Assembly: GCA_963723965.1 (NCBI GenBank)
Contig: CAVRSV010000006.1
Location: 62,001 to 126,000, forward strand
Length of the DNA stretch: 64,000 bases
Reading direction: 5' to 3'
Source: JARRKC01 sp963723965
GTDB taxonomy: Bacteria; Acidobacteriota; UBA6911; RPQK01; JAPXNP01
Below the pieces are notes generated by a model. That model saw only the letters and a program-made list of their open reading frames with translations. It was not told the origin of the DNA and made no database searches. The position numbers were made by a program, and so were the translations under genes. Shown in pieces: positions 55,469 through 63,927 of this stretch. The first letter of the stretch is position 1; every line of letters begins with the position of its first letter.

Positions 55469-56191
55469 TTATCTCATCGGGCTCAAGGAAGAGCTCTCTG
55501 CGGCGACCGGAGACGATTCCCTGGCACCAAAGATCAGGAACCAAAGGATGGCGGAGAATTCTCCCAGCGCCGAGGGGATCGCAGTGAACTGCGAAACCAA
55601 GCCGTAGGACTCGGGGAAGACCAGGCTGCAGAAGGTCTCGATCAGGATGCTGAAACAGCCGATCATCAGGAATACACCAATCGTGCGGGGCAGAAATCCC
55701 GATCGATAGACGAGTATCCCGAATGGGAACAGCCAGAGCCCCCAGAAGACCTGCGCCACCGAGACTCCGTAATTGTGGAGATCCAGCGCGGCCATCGAAA
55801 TCGCGGCCAGCTGCTCCGGACCCAGCACGTTCAGGTAGGCATGGCCGCTCAGGAGAACGAGAGGAGCGAACTGGTTGAGCGTGTTGAGAAACTCGATCGG
55901 CACGGAAACCACGACCAGAGTCAACAGCATCAGGGCGTACTTTCGATCCACATTCTTGAACCAGTGGTACAGCGTAAGCGCCAGAAAGACGAAGAGAGTC
56001 TGGCAAACCAGGTCACCCACGATGCCCGCACGGAATAACATCTCGTGTGCCTTGATGTTGCTCGCCGTGCCGGCGGCGTCTCCGTAAACGACGATCCGGG
56101 AAGGAACATAGGCAATACTGAATATGCCTATCACCGTCAGCAGGAAATACAGGAGGCCGGCAATTCTCGCTGTCTGCCTGTTCGTCCGCAT
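55469..56191 (-). CDS. DUF4386-family membrane protein
   Basis: The 240-residue protein has six hydrophobic segments and opens MRTNRQTARIAGLLYFLL, the DUF4386 N-terminus (RxAGLLYL). It also shows QFAPLVLLSGHAYL and the C-terminal LWFLIFGAR. Function unknown. The ATG at 56191 has GGGCGGAG ahead; thirteen upstream codons are not family-like. Confidence 0.85.
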   Translation of the reverse strand: MRTNRQTARIAGLLYFLLTVIGIFSIAYVPSRIVVYGDAAGTASNIKAHEMLFRAGIVGDLVCQTLFVFLALTLYHWFKNVDRKYALMLLTLVVVSVPIEFLNTLNQFAPLVLLSGHAYLNVLGPEQLAAISMAALDLHNYGVSVAQVFWGLWLFPFGILVYRSGFLPRTIGVFLMIGCFSILIETFCSLVFPESYGLVSQFTAIPSALGEFSAILWFLIFGARESSPVAAESSSLSPMR

Positions 56192-56901
56192 CGCTCCGCC
56201 CTTTCTCCACGACGCAAGGCGCGCAACCACCGCTTTGCCGGGCCGCGCGGGTCAATTCCAGTGATGCCGGGAACGGATCCGGGCAGTGTAGTGGTTTCCC
56301 CTGACGTGCCCAACCAGCTTAGAAATCGCTCTACTTCAGGCTCGCTCTCCGCGGAGGCCCTTTGGGAGAAAGGCCCACCAAGACGCGGAAGGCGTCACCC
56401 GGCTCAGTGAGGGTCGGATGACAAAGGGAGCCGTGGCTGTATTCTCTTCTGGCCAGGGGACTCCCATGAGCTCAGATTTCACGGAGCGGCCCAGGGGGGA
56501 GTTCAAAGGAGTCGACCTTGGCGACGGCGACGGACCGGCGGCGATCGTCGATGCGGTGCAGCAAGCGAGGAGGAAGCGAGCAGAAGAGTGTCCCCGACTT
56601 CTCCCAACTTCTCTCTACGCCGCCACAAGGTCTCTCATCGCGCCCCTTCCGGGGCTCTGATTTTGCCTTAGTGCGCCTGTGACCCGGGGTCGCGCTATCG
56701 CTTGACCCCGGGCTAGCAGAATCGTGCCCCTGCCGGGGCACGGGGCGTCAGTCCCGAACCGGGGAGGCGGCTTGTTTTTCACGTTATCGCTTGCTGGCGG
56801 GAGAGCGGGGCCCAGGTCCCGGTAGGGACCGGATTCTCGGGGCCCGGGGAAGCGTCTCGGCGCGGCCCCGGGAATATCGGAGTTCGAGTTCAGGGTCCAT
56901 G
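56192..56901. other. Long intergenic region with repeats and hairpins
   Basis: This 700-base spacer holds a family-2 core at 56581-56603. It also holds two strong hairpins: CCCGGGGTC/GACCCCGGG (56683-56712) and CGTGCCCC/GGGGCACG (56723-56742). A CCGGGGCTCTG segment at 56650 recurs at 59233. I see no supportable gene. It separates the DUF4386 gene from the DUF5131/TcmP pair. Confidence 0.6.
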
Positions 56902-57615
56902 TCACACCGCCGCTGCAGGCACCTCGTCCCAGGTTCTTCCCTCGAGGAGGCGGCCGGTCTTCTTCTTGTTGACGCCGCCCCATTGCTTGAAGAAGAAGGG
57001 CACGCCGGAGGCCGTGCAGCGGTCTCGGATCTCGGTGACCCATTTCGGATCCAGCGGACGGGCCCCGGGGCCGGATTCTCCCCCAACGATGACCCAGTCG
57101 ATTCCGGTCAAATCGAGTTCGGGGAGTGGTCCGAGGAGAGGCTCGAGGGAGAGAAACTTGACGGCGGCGCCGGTCCGGCGGAGGTCGTCGATGCGACCCA
57201 AATAGCGAGAGCTCTCCGCACTGACACCCATCCAGATGTTCTCGCTCCAGACAAGGTGGGGACTCAGTTCGCGCAGGCGATCGGATCGTTTGGTCAAGAC
57301 CTGGAAACGATGTCGGGACGCCTCACGCATCACCGCGAAAACCTCCCCGATATAGTCAAAGGGCACATCCCGGTGGAAGAGATCGCTCATCGAGTTGACG
57401 AAAACCATCTGGGGTTGCTTCCAGGTGAGGGGCCGATGCAAGGCCTGTGGGTGCAGCGTCAATTCGAAGCCGTTGACGTAGTTCGGCTGACCCATGGCTT
57501 TGAGGCGACTGGCCAGGCGCTCGGCGTAGCAGTGTTTGCAGCCCGGACTGATCTTGTCGCAACCGGTCAGGGGGTTCCAGGTGGACTCGGTCCACTCGAT
57601 CTTCGTTTGGGCCAT
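56902..57615 (-). CDS. DUF5131 / phage Gp37-Gp68-family protein (three-Cys-motif protein)
   Basis: The 237-residue protein begins KIEWTESTWNPLTGCDKIS; Cys19, Cys26 and Cys29 form the three-Cys motif that resembles a radical-SAM iron-sulfur site (GCKHCYAE). It also has FVNSMSDLFH, RFQVLTKRSDRL, WMGVSAES and VIVGGESGPGARP. The family occurs in phages and mobile islands and is typically paired with TcmP, as here: it starts 4 bases after the TcmP stop. Biochemical role unknown; nucleic-acid modification is a common suggestion. Confidence 0.93.
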   Translation of the reverse strand: MAQTKIEWTESTWNPLTGCDKISPGCKHCYAERLASRLKAMGQPNYVNGFELTLHPQALHRPLTWKQPQMVFVNSMSDLFHRDVPFDYIGEVFAVMREASRHRFQVLTKRSDRLRELSPHLVWSENIWMGVSAESSRYLGRIDDLRRTGAAVKFLSLEPLLGPLPELDLTGIDWVIVGGESGPGARPLDPKWVTEIRDRCTASGVPFFFKQWGGVNKKKTGRLLEGRTWDEVPAAAV

Positions 57616-57619
57616 CCGA

Positions 57620-58498
57620 TTAGCCTCCGAGGATGTCCTGTGCGATCTTCACGGCTGTTGGTGCTCCTTTCTCGTTAGCGGCCGCAAAGCAAAGCAGGTA
57701 GAGAGGAACGTTCTTGGTGTTGAGCAATCGAAGCGGATTCGGCGCTACACCAGGAAAGATCGTCCGCAGACGCTTGACGAAGTAATAGCCGATCCCATCC
57801 AGGTCTACCACTTTCTGGAGTTCTGTCTCGGGTCCGAACAGACTGTCCCTTTCACGAATCTTGTAGAACGCGTCAAACCAGTCGGTCGTCCCGAACATAG
57901 TGTCCAGTCGATTTCGAATCGATTGCCGAATCTCCCCGTCTCTGCGAAGGAGCCGGCTCACGGCAACCCCCAAGGGAAACAGAATCCACAGATCGATCGC
58001 ACGCGTCTCAGCCAATGCTCCAAGCGTCGGCCATTCAACTTGCATCCCATAGGGATCCAAGAACAGCACTGCACGCCTCATTTCCCAGTTCTTGCCGCCC
58101 AATTCCTGAAGGTACGCGTTTGCTTCGCGTCGCTCGATCACGATGTCATCAGCGAATTCAGGAAAGTCGAATTTCAGGCGCTCAAGTTCGTGGGAGCGCT
58201 TTTCGTCCTTTTCGATGAATATGTACTTGTCGAACCTCGGACGGGTCTGGAGGGCCACTCGCGCTGAGCCGTCCTTCAAACCGGTTGGTTCCGGCTCAGT
58301 CAGTTCAGGAAGGAGCAACTCCTGCGGATTCTCAGCCACTCGAGCCGATCTGTATCCTGTCCCGGCAAAGGCGTCGATGTAGGCGAAGCGAAAGCACCTC
58401 CTATTCATGATGGTTGCATACGCACTGAGATACTTTCCGAGCCTCGCTAGCTTCTCGTCGGTCCATTTCCCGCCGAAACTGTGCTGACCGTCAGTCAT
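57620..58498 (-). CDS. tcmP: Three-Cys-motif partner protein, TcmP family
   Basis: The 292-residue protein (start ATG 58498, AAGGGG upstream) has GKWTDEKLARLGKYLSAYAT, a methyltransferase-like YIDAFAGTGYRS near residues 40-50, DKYIFIEKDE and FLDPYGMQVEW near 143-153. It ends with NPLRLLNTKNVPLYLLCFAA. This is the TcmP family, named for its pairing with the three-Cys (DUF5131) proteins. FAGTG and DPYG recall motif I and the catalytic motif of DNA methyltransferases, so SAM binding is plausible. It is first gene of a tight two-gene operon and is divergent from the nuclease-like gene. Confidence 0.93.
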   Translation of the reverse strand: MTDGQHSFGGKWTDEKLARLGKYLSAYATIMNRRCFRFAYIDAFAGTGYRSARVAENPQELLLPELTEPEPTGLKDGSARVALQTRPRFDKYIFIEKDEKRSHELERLKFDFPEFADDIVIERREANAYLQELGGKNWEMRRAVLFLDPYGMQVEWPTLGALAETRAIDLWILFPLGVAVSRLLRRDGEIRQSIRNRLDTMFGTTDWFDAFYKIRERDSLFGPETELQKVVDLDGIGYYFVKRLRTIFPGVAPNPLRLLNTKNVPLYLLCFAAANEKGAPTAVKIAQDILGG

Positions 58499-58709
58499 GT
58501 TCACCCCTTTCCACTGTGAGCGGCCAGACAGTGCAAACAGGATGTCCCATGCTACACAACAACCCATCTTACCTGGCTACAATGACCTGGATGTCCGAAC
58601 GAACTGGTTTGTCGACGCTTTGACAAGGCAGCCTGTCTTGTTCAGTCCCATCCGGAGACCTCTCGTTAGGTGCCCAGTACGGCGTTCTCCGATATCCTTC
58701 GGGAAACAT

Positions 58710-59142
58710 ATGGCACGTGAACCTAAGCAGCTCCGACGTGATAAGGAGTTTCATTACGAGGTCCAGCGCGACTGGACGCAGAATGCACAGGGAAACGTCG
58801 AGATCGAAAAGACGATTTCTCTCAATCTGACGGCAACCCGGTTGCGGAGGAGGAGATTGGGACGGCTGGACATCTTTCTCGACGAGGAGGGTGATTACGT
58901 TGCAGTTGTCGAGATCAAAGCCACTGATTGGACTCGGATTCCACAGAGGAACGCGCAAAGGAACTTATCGGCTCACCGAAGGCAGGTTTGGAGGTATATC
59001 ACCAAGTTCCTGGATCGCGACCATCGGGAGGTTTGCGCCGGAATCATCTACCCGTCCGCTCCCCAGCGATCAGGACCTCAGAAGGCGAATCGAAGAGTAT
59101 CTCAATGGCTATGGCCTCCAGGTGGTCTGGCTCCGGAGCTGA
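58710..59142 (+). pseudogene. Small PD-(D/E)XK-nuclease-like protein, one frameshift
   Basis: The first frame starts MAREPKQLRRDKEFHYEVQR and contains RLGRLDIFLDEEGDYVAVVE followed by IKATDW: Asp, then Glu-x-Lys, the core of PD-(D/E)XK nucleases, with RRQVWRYITKFLD as the following helix. At 59061-59064 the frame is lost. With CCC instead of CCCC it continues SAPSDQDLRRRIEEYLNGYG and ends LQVVWLRS at TGA 59142, giving 143 residues. It may be intact if the extra C is an error. Position between TcmP and the SNF2 gene suggests a DNA-processing role. Confidence 0.65.
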
Positions 59143-59175
59143 CTCGTTGTCTCGGGACCTGACAATCGGGCATAG

Positions 59176-59191
59176 AAAGGGACACTGTCTT
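59176..59191 (-). repeat. Family-2 repeat copy
   Basis: TAGAAAGGGACACTGT is a reverse-sense, diverged family-2 core in the spacer before the SNF2 gene. Confidence 0.55.
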
Positions 59192-59379
59192 GCTCGGGCC
59201 GGCGGGAAGTCCTCTTGTCGCGCCTCTTGCCGGGGCTCTGGTTTCGCTCTTCCCCACCCTTTGTCCTGGAAATTTGCCGGTTGCACTCTTCGCGTCTCAA
59301 TTCGCACCGGCGGTTGATAACATCGACTCCGTTTTTTCGCGCAGATCGCAACAAACAAGAGTCTCGGGAAGTCTGGGCT

Positions 59380-62289
59380 ATGGCGACGCAGAGAAAGAGC
59401 CAGGGGAAAGAGCAGCCTTCAGGTGAGTCCGGCAAAGGTGCTGCGAAACGGGTGCAATCTAGGAAACTGAGCCTGCTGGGATGGAAGACCAGCGACCAGG
59501 AGGAAATCGAACGCCGCCGGCTCCGGGCGTCGCTCGAACCGATGCAGATCGACCCATTGGAGCCGGATCAAGCCTTCTTCGGCACATTTCGGGCCAGATC
59601 TCAGAGCGGGGGCGGTTCGTATCTGGTCGAGATTCGCTCACTGAAGGGCCTTCAGAATTCCTGCACCTGTCCCGACTATCTGGTCAATGGCCTGGGCACG
59701 TGCAAACACATCGAGGCGGTCCTCGCCCGTCTCCGCCGCGGCCGCGTGCGTTTGTTCAACCGCGCGGCGTCCGACGGCTCGCCACGCATCGAGATCTACC
59801 TGTCTACCGAGGAAGATTCCGGAAGAAAGATCGTCCGGACCGCCTGGTCGGACCAGGCCACGAAATCGGCGAGAGCCTTGCTGGATCCTTATTTCTCGGA
59901 GGACGGCCGCCTCCTTGCTGCGCCTGAGATTGGAATCGCCGCTGTTCGCAGGGCTCTCGAATCCGCTTCTTCCGACGTTCGACGGCAGGTCCGGATTTCT
60001 GCAGAGGTCGAACAGTGGCTCGACAGGCGGCGGCGGAATCATGAGCGCGAGACCGCTCGCGAGGCATTCCTCAGCGACCTGAGAGGCGGCAAACGCTCCC
60101 TCGATTTCCTCAAGCTACCGCTCTATCCCTACCAGCAGGAGGGTGCGCTTCACCTGACTTTCACCGAGCGCGCCATGCTTGCCGACGACATGGGCCTCGG
60201 CAAGACCGTTCAGGCGGTCGCCGCCTGCGAGCTGCTTCGGCGGCTGAGGCGGATCGAGCGCGTGCTGGTGGTTTCCCCTGTCTCGTTGAAAGCCGAGTGG
60301 GAGGAGCAGATCGTCAAGTTCACGAGTCTCCCCTCCCTGGCGATCTGGGGTAGTCGAGCTCAGCGGCTCTCCTCGTACCGACAGCAGTCTTTCTTCTACC
60401 TCACCAACTATGAGCAGATCCTCCGCGACGTTGACGAGATTAACCGCGATCTCGCACCCGACGTGATCATCCTGGACGAGGCCCAGCGCATCAAGAACTG
60501 GCAGACCAAGACCGCCAAAGCGGTCAAACGCCTTTCCAGCCCGTTCGCTTTCGTGTTGACCGGCACCCCCCTCGAAAACCGGATCGACGAGATCTACTCG
60601 ATCCTGGAGTTTCTCGACCCCCAACTTCTCGGGCCCCTATTCCGCTTCAATCGCGAGTATTACTCGCTCGACGAGCGCGGGAAACCGGCCGGATACCGCA
60701 ACCTGGACAAGCTGCGGCGCCAAATCCGCCCCCTGATGCTGCGGCGGCGCAAGGAGGAGGTGGAGGAGGAACTCCCGCGACGGGTGGTTAACAACTACTT
60801 CGTCTCCATGCACCCCGAACAGGACACGCGCTACCAGGAATACAGTGCCCGCGTCGCCCGTCTGGTCGCCATAGCCCGCAGGCGCCCGCTGACGAAGGAG
60901 GAAAGCGAACGGCTCCAGAAGTACCTGGCCTGCATGCGTATGTTGTGCGACACACCCTATATCCTCGATGCCGACTGCCGGGTCTGTCCTAAGCTCGACG
61001 AACTGGAGAGCATCCTGGAAGAGGCTCTGGAGGCGGACGGCGCCAAGATCATCATCTTCTCCGAGTGGGAGAGGATGCTTTCGCTCGTGGCCGAAATGGC
61101 CTCGGAAATGGGCATCGAGTATGCGTGGCATACCGGCTCCGTCGAACAGCCCAAGCGACGTGAGGCGATCCGTCGGTTCAAGAACTCGGATCGGTGCCGG
61201 CTCTTCCTGTCCACCGATGCGGGCAGTACCGGTTTGAATCTGCAGGCAGCCCGCGTCGTCATCAACCTGGATTTGCCCTGGAATCCGGCTCGGCTCGAGC
61301 AGCGGATCGCGCGGGCCTGGCGCAAACATCAGAAACACTGCGTCCAGGTCATCAATCTCGTGTGCGAAGACTCGATCGAACACCGGATGTTGGGACTCCT
61401 CTCCGAGAAGCAGCGATTGGCTGACGGAGTTCTGGATGGGCTCGACAATCTCGAATCGATGGCCATGCCGTCCGGCCGCGCGGCTTTGATGCAGCGCCTC
61501 GAAGAGCTGATGAACCTGGATCTGCGCCAAACCTACGTGCAGCCTGCGAGCCCGCAGGAGCCGGAAGCCGCCTCGCCCGCGGATCCTTTGGAGGCCTTCT
61601 CGAACGATGTGGCCGCGCGACTGCCCGACCGACTGCTCATGGTCGAAGTCCAGTCGACGGAACTGGGGATTGCTTCGATTCTCGCCGTGGTCGACGGCCC
61701 AGCGGAGCAGTGCGAGTCGATTCTTCGGAAATCTTTGAAGGAGAGTTTTCCGCCCGATAGCGCAAGACCTTCGCTGGACATTGTCGACCGGGGAACCTTC
61801 GAGACGATCCAGCGGCTCATTGGAACAGGACATCTGCGACCGGTAACCGAGACCGCACGCCGGCTCTATGAGAACCCCGATTTCGAGGCAAAACCTCCGG
61901 CTCGTCCGAGTCGCCACACCGAAGCCCAAAAGATCTTCGATCCGGCGCGCCGGAAGCTGGAGATGTCCGAGTTGCTTTGGGAGAACGGATTCACCTCGGA
62001 AGCGCTGCCTTCGTTGTTGGGTGTCGTCGACACTTCGTTGCGGGCTTTGGCTTTCCTTCGGGACGTCGCGATGACGGACGAACTGGGACCTTTCGAGTCT
62101 CCGGTACTGTCTTCGCTACTGGAGTCGTTGGGAGTCGGTGAGGCCGAGATCTCCGCAATCTCGAGACTCAACGAATTGGGTCAAGACCAAGAGCAGGAGT
62201 CGGCGCAAGAATCGCAGCACCTCATGGCAACCACGCGCCTCGTCTTCGACCTCGTCCAGGAGAGGCTCCATCAGGCCGCTTTGCGATAG
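59380..62289 (+). CDS. SWI2/SNF2-family helicase with N-terminal SWIM zinc finger
   Basis: The 969-residue protein has a SWIM finger near residues 92-115 (CTCPDYLVNGLGTCKHIEAV). Next come a SNF2 ATPase with Walker A ADDMGLGKT near 268, box II DEAQ (instead of DEAH) near 364 and LTGTPLENR. The C-terminal lobe has STDAGSTGLNLQAA and the arginine-finger motif QRIARAWRKHQ near 640. About 290 further residues match no domain I recognise. Such proteins translocate on double-stranded DNA. I chose the ATG at 59380; upstream residues are noise. Its neighbours suggest repair or defence. Confidence 0.95.
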   Translation: MATQRKSQGKEQPSGESGKGAAKRVQSRKLSLLGWKTSDQEEIERRRLRASLEPMQIDPLEPDQAFFGTFRARSQSGGGSYLVEIRSLKGLQNSCTCPDYLVNGLGTCKHIEAVLARLRRGRVRLFNRAASDGSPRIEIYLSTEEDSGRKIVRTAWSDQATKSARALLDPYFSEDGRLLAAPEIGIAAVRRALESASSDVRRQVRISAEVEQWLDRRRRNHERETAREAFLSDLRGGKRSLDFLKLPLYPYQQEGALHLTFTERAMLADDMGLGKTVQAVAACELLRRLRRIERVLVVSPVSLKAEWEEQIVKFTSLPSLAIWGSRAQRLSSYRQQSFFYLTNYEQILRDVDEINRDLAPDVIILDEAQRIKNWQTKTAKAVKRLSSPFAFVLTGTPLENRIDEIYSILEFLDPQLLGPLFRFNREYYSLDERGKPAGYRNLDKLRRQIRPLMLRRRKEEVEEELPRRVVNNYFVSMHPEQDTRYQEYSARVARLVAIARRRPLTKEESERLQKYLACMRMLCDTPYILDADCRVCPKLDELESILEEALEADGAKIIIFSEWERMLSLVAEMASEMGIEYAWHTGSVEQPKRREAIRRFKNSDRCRLFLSTDAGSTGLNLQAARVVINLDLPWNPARLEQRIARAWRKHQKHCVQVINLVCEDSIEHRMLGLLSEKQRLADGVLDGLDNLESMAMPSGRAALMQRLEELMNLDLRQTYVQPASPQEPEAASPADPLEAFSNDVAARLPDRLLMVEVQSTELGIASILAVVDGPAEQCESILRKSLKESFPPDSARPSLDIVDRGTFETIQRLIGTGHLRPVTETARRLYENPDFEAKPPARPSRHTEAQKIFDPARRKLEMSELLWENGFTSEALPSLLGVVDTSLRALAFLRDVAMTDELGPFESPVLSSLLESLGVGEAEISAISRLNELGQDQEQESAQESQHLMATTRLVFDLVQERLHQAALR

Positions 62290-62315
62290 CACGCGCCGGC
62301 GGGCCCACCGCCCCG

Positions 62316-63539
62316 TCAACGGCGTGACACGGCGTCTTCCAGAACTCTGAGAAGAGACGCATGGACCGAATTCCGGCCGCGGAGCAAGGTCTGGACACGC
62401 ATGAGGGTCTCCTCCTTGATGCCTGCATTCTCTGCGGCCGCCATCGTGAAGTCGAAGGCCGCCACAGCGTCCAGGGGCTGGATCTCGTAGCCGTAGCCCT
62501 GTAAAAGCCAGGCCAGGGCCGTCAGACCTGCTTCGACCGCGAATCGCGGATGGGACTCCGCCTCGTCCCGGGCTGCGCGCGTGAGCGTCTTGGGATCGCA
62601 GGGCGAGCGTCGGGCCAGCTCGATTGCTTCCTCGTAGAGGCCGAAGGATCTGGCGGCGGCGAACCACTTCCCTTCTTGACCCGGTGTGTCGGAGACAAGG
62701 TCGCTCAGGATCTCGGCCGGCGACCGTTCTGGGTACTTCCGAACGATGGCGCGGAAGGTCGCCAGATAGGTCCCTCTTCGATTCGCTTCGTGAGCATAGA
62801 GGTCGTAGGCATCCTCGGAGCGACCCATGTCCAGCAGAATCGCTTCGCAGGTTCGGCTGATCGAGGAGTCCGGATCGTTGGGTCCGCGGAACACCTCGGC
62901 ATAGCGGAGTGCTGCCTCAGCTCTACCCTGTGCCGCCAGCGCCCGGACCGCCCACTTGCGATAGTGCCACATTTTGTAGGGAGCCATTTCCAGGAGCCGT
63001 AGCACCTCTTCGTACCTGCCGGCCTTGAACAGAGCGCTGAGGCACGGAATCGTTCCAGGAAAGAACCCTCCGAACGCGGGGTCCGGGCTCCATGCCAGCC
63101 TCACGACGTCGATGAGTCGGTCGGCCCAGAGCGAGGCCCGTTCGGGTGTGACACACAGCTCGCCCCAGTGATCGGCGAGCGTCTGGATATAGCCGAAACC
63201 GTCGTCCTGAAATGCCTCCCAAAGGCGGTCCAGCCATTGGTCGCGTCGCTCCTCGTCGGTCGGGGCTTGGACCAGGATCGGCACCAACGCCTCGACGGCG
63301 TTGCAGGTGGCCGTGCCGATGGCACCCGACGAACTGTCGATCCGCTCGAGAGCGGGAGAAAGCCTCTCCAGGAACAACACCGCTCCCTCACCGGCCAGGA
63401 CCGGATCCCGACGAGCCACTGTCCTGATCTCGGAGATCGCCTCCTTGATGCGCTTGATCGCGGGCTGAGATCTCCAGCCGAGGGCATGGCGCCGGAAGCG
63501 AGCCCTGAACACCCAACCGTGCCCTTTCTGCCTCGACAT
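62316..63539 (-). CDS. Helical-repeat protein of unknown function next to the SNF2 gene
   Basis: The 407-residue, almost all-helical protein has TPR-like pairs (LFKAGRYEEVLRLLEMAPYK, WAVRALAAQGRAEAALRYAE, SFGLYEEAIELARRSPCDPK). Its end, YEIQPLDAVAAFDFTMAAAE, is similar to proteins I associate with SWIM-containing genes elsewhere, but I cannot name the family with confidence. It converges on the SNF2 gene with 26 bases between stops. A scaffold or regulator of the helicase is an inference from position. Confidence 0.85.
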   Translation of the reverse strand: MSRQKGHGWVFRARFRRHALGWRSQPAIKRIKEAISEIRTVARRDPVLAGEGAVLFLERLSPALERIDSSSGAIGTATCNAVEALVPILVQAPTDEERRDQWLDRLWEAFQDDGFGYIQTLADHWGELCVTPERASLWADRLIDVVRLAWSPDPAFGGFFPGTIPCLSALFKAGRYEEVLRLLEMAPYKMWHYRKWAVRALAAQGRAEAALRYAEVFRGPNDPDSSISRTCEAILLDMGRSEDAYDLYAHEANRRGTYLATFRAIVRKYPERSPAEILSDLVSDTPGQEGKWFAAARSFGLYEEAIELARRSPCDPKTLTRAARDEAESHPRFAVEAGLTALAWLLQGYGYEIQPLDAVAAFDFTMAAAENAGIKEETLMRVQTLLRGRNSVHASLLRVLEDAVSRR

Positions 63540-63606
63540 CTTAGCCAGCTAAGCGAGAATCGGGTTCCACGTCAAGTTCAACCGCACCGTCGTCTTCGTT
63601 CCCTCG

Positions 63607-63719
63607 GTCCCATAAATCTCAGGCTGTCCCATGGTCGTGCCGAATGGTCCCAGTAACCCGAATCTGTCCCATATCAATCCTATCTGTTTGGAGTCCCATT
63701 CCTTCAATGCTCGTCCCAT
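63607..63719. repeat. Degenerate short tandem repeat array (GTCCCAT units)
   Basis: Six GTCCCA(T/G) units start at 63607, 63626, 63647, 63666, 63693 and 63713, mostly 19-21 bases apart. Decayed copies half-way between them (GTGCCGA, ACCCGAA) suggest an original 10-base unit, ATGGGACNNN on the minus strand. It lies upstream of the exonuclease gene; the rest of 63540-63927 shows nothing. Confidence 0.65.
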
Positions 63720-63927
63720 CCGCCTTGGCCGAGCCTCCGACCGCTGGCCGGGCCGGACAAGTGGATGAATCCTCCAGATCTCCGACACCTTCCGGGCAAC
63801 GCCTGTTCCATCCTGGACATCCGTCGCACTATGTCTGCCTAGACTTGACTCTACCGAGCAAGCGAGCAAGACTGATCAACCCGCTGAGCCTCGCGGAGAT
63901 GCACGGTCGGAGCAGCGGAGAAATGCC

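Noticed and set aside
63549..63869. 106-residue minus-strand frame across the GTCCCAT array
   Set aside because: The apparent WDR/WDS repeats arise from the nucleotide array, whose 19-21-base spacing does not keep codon phase.
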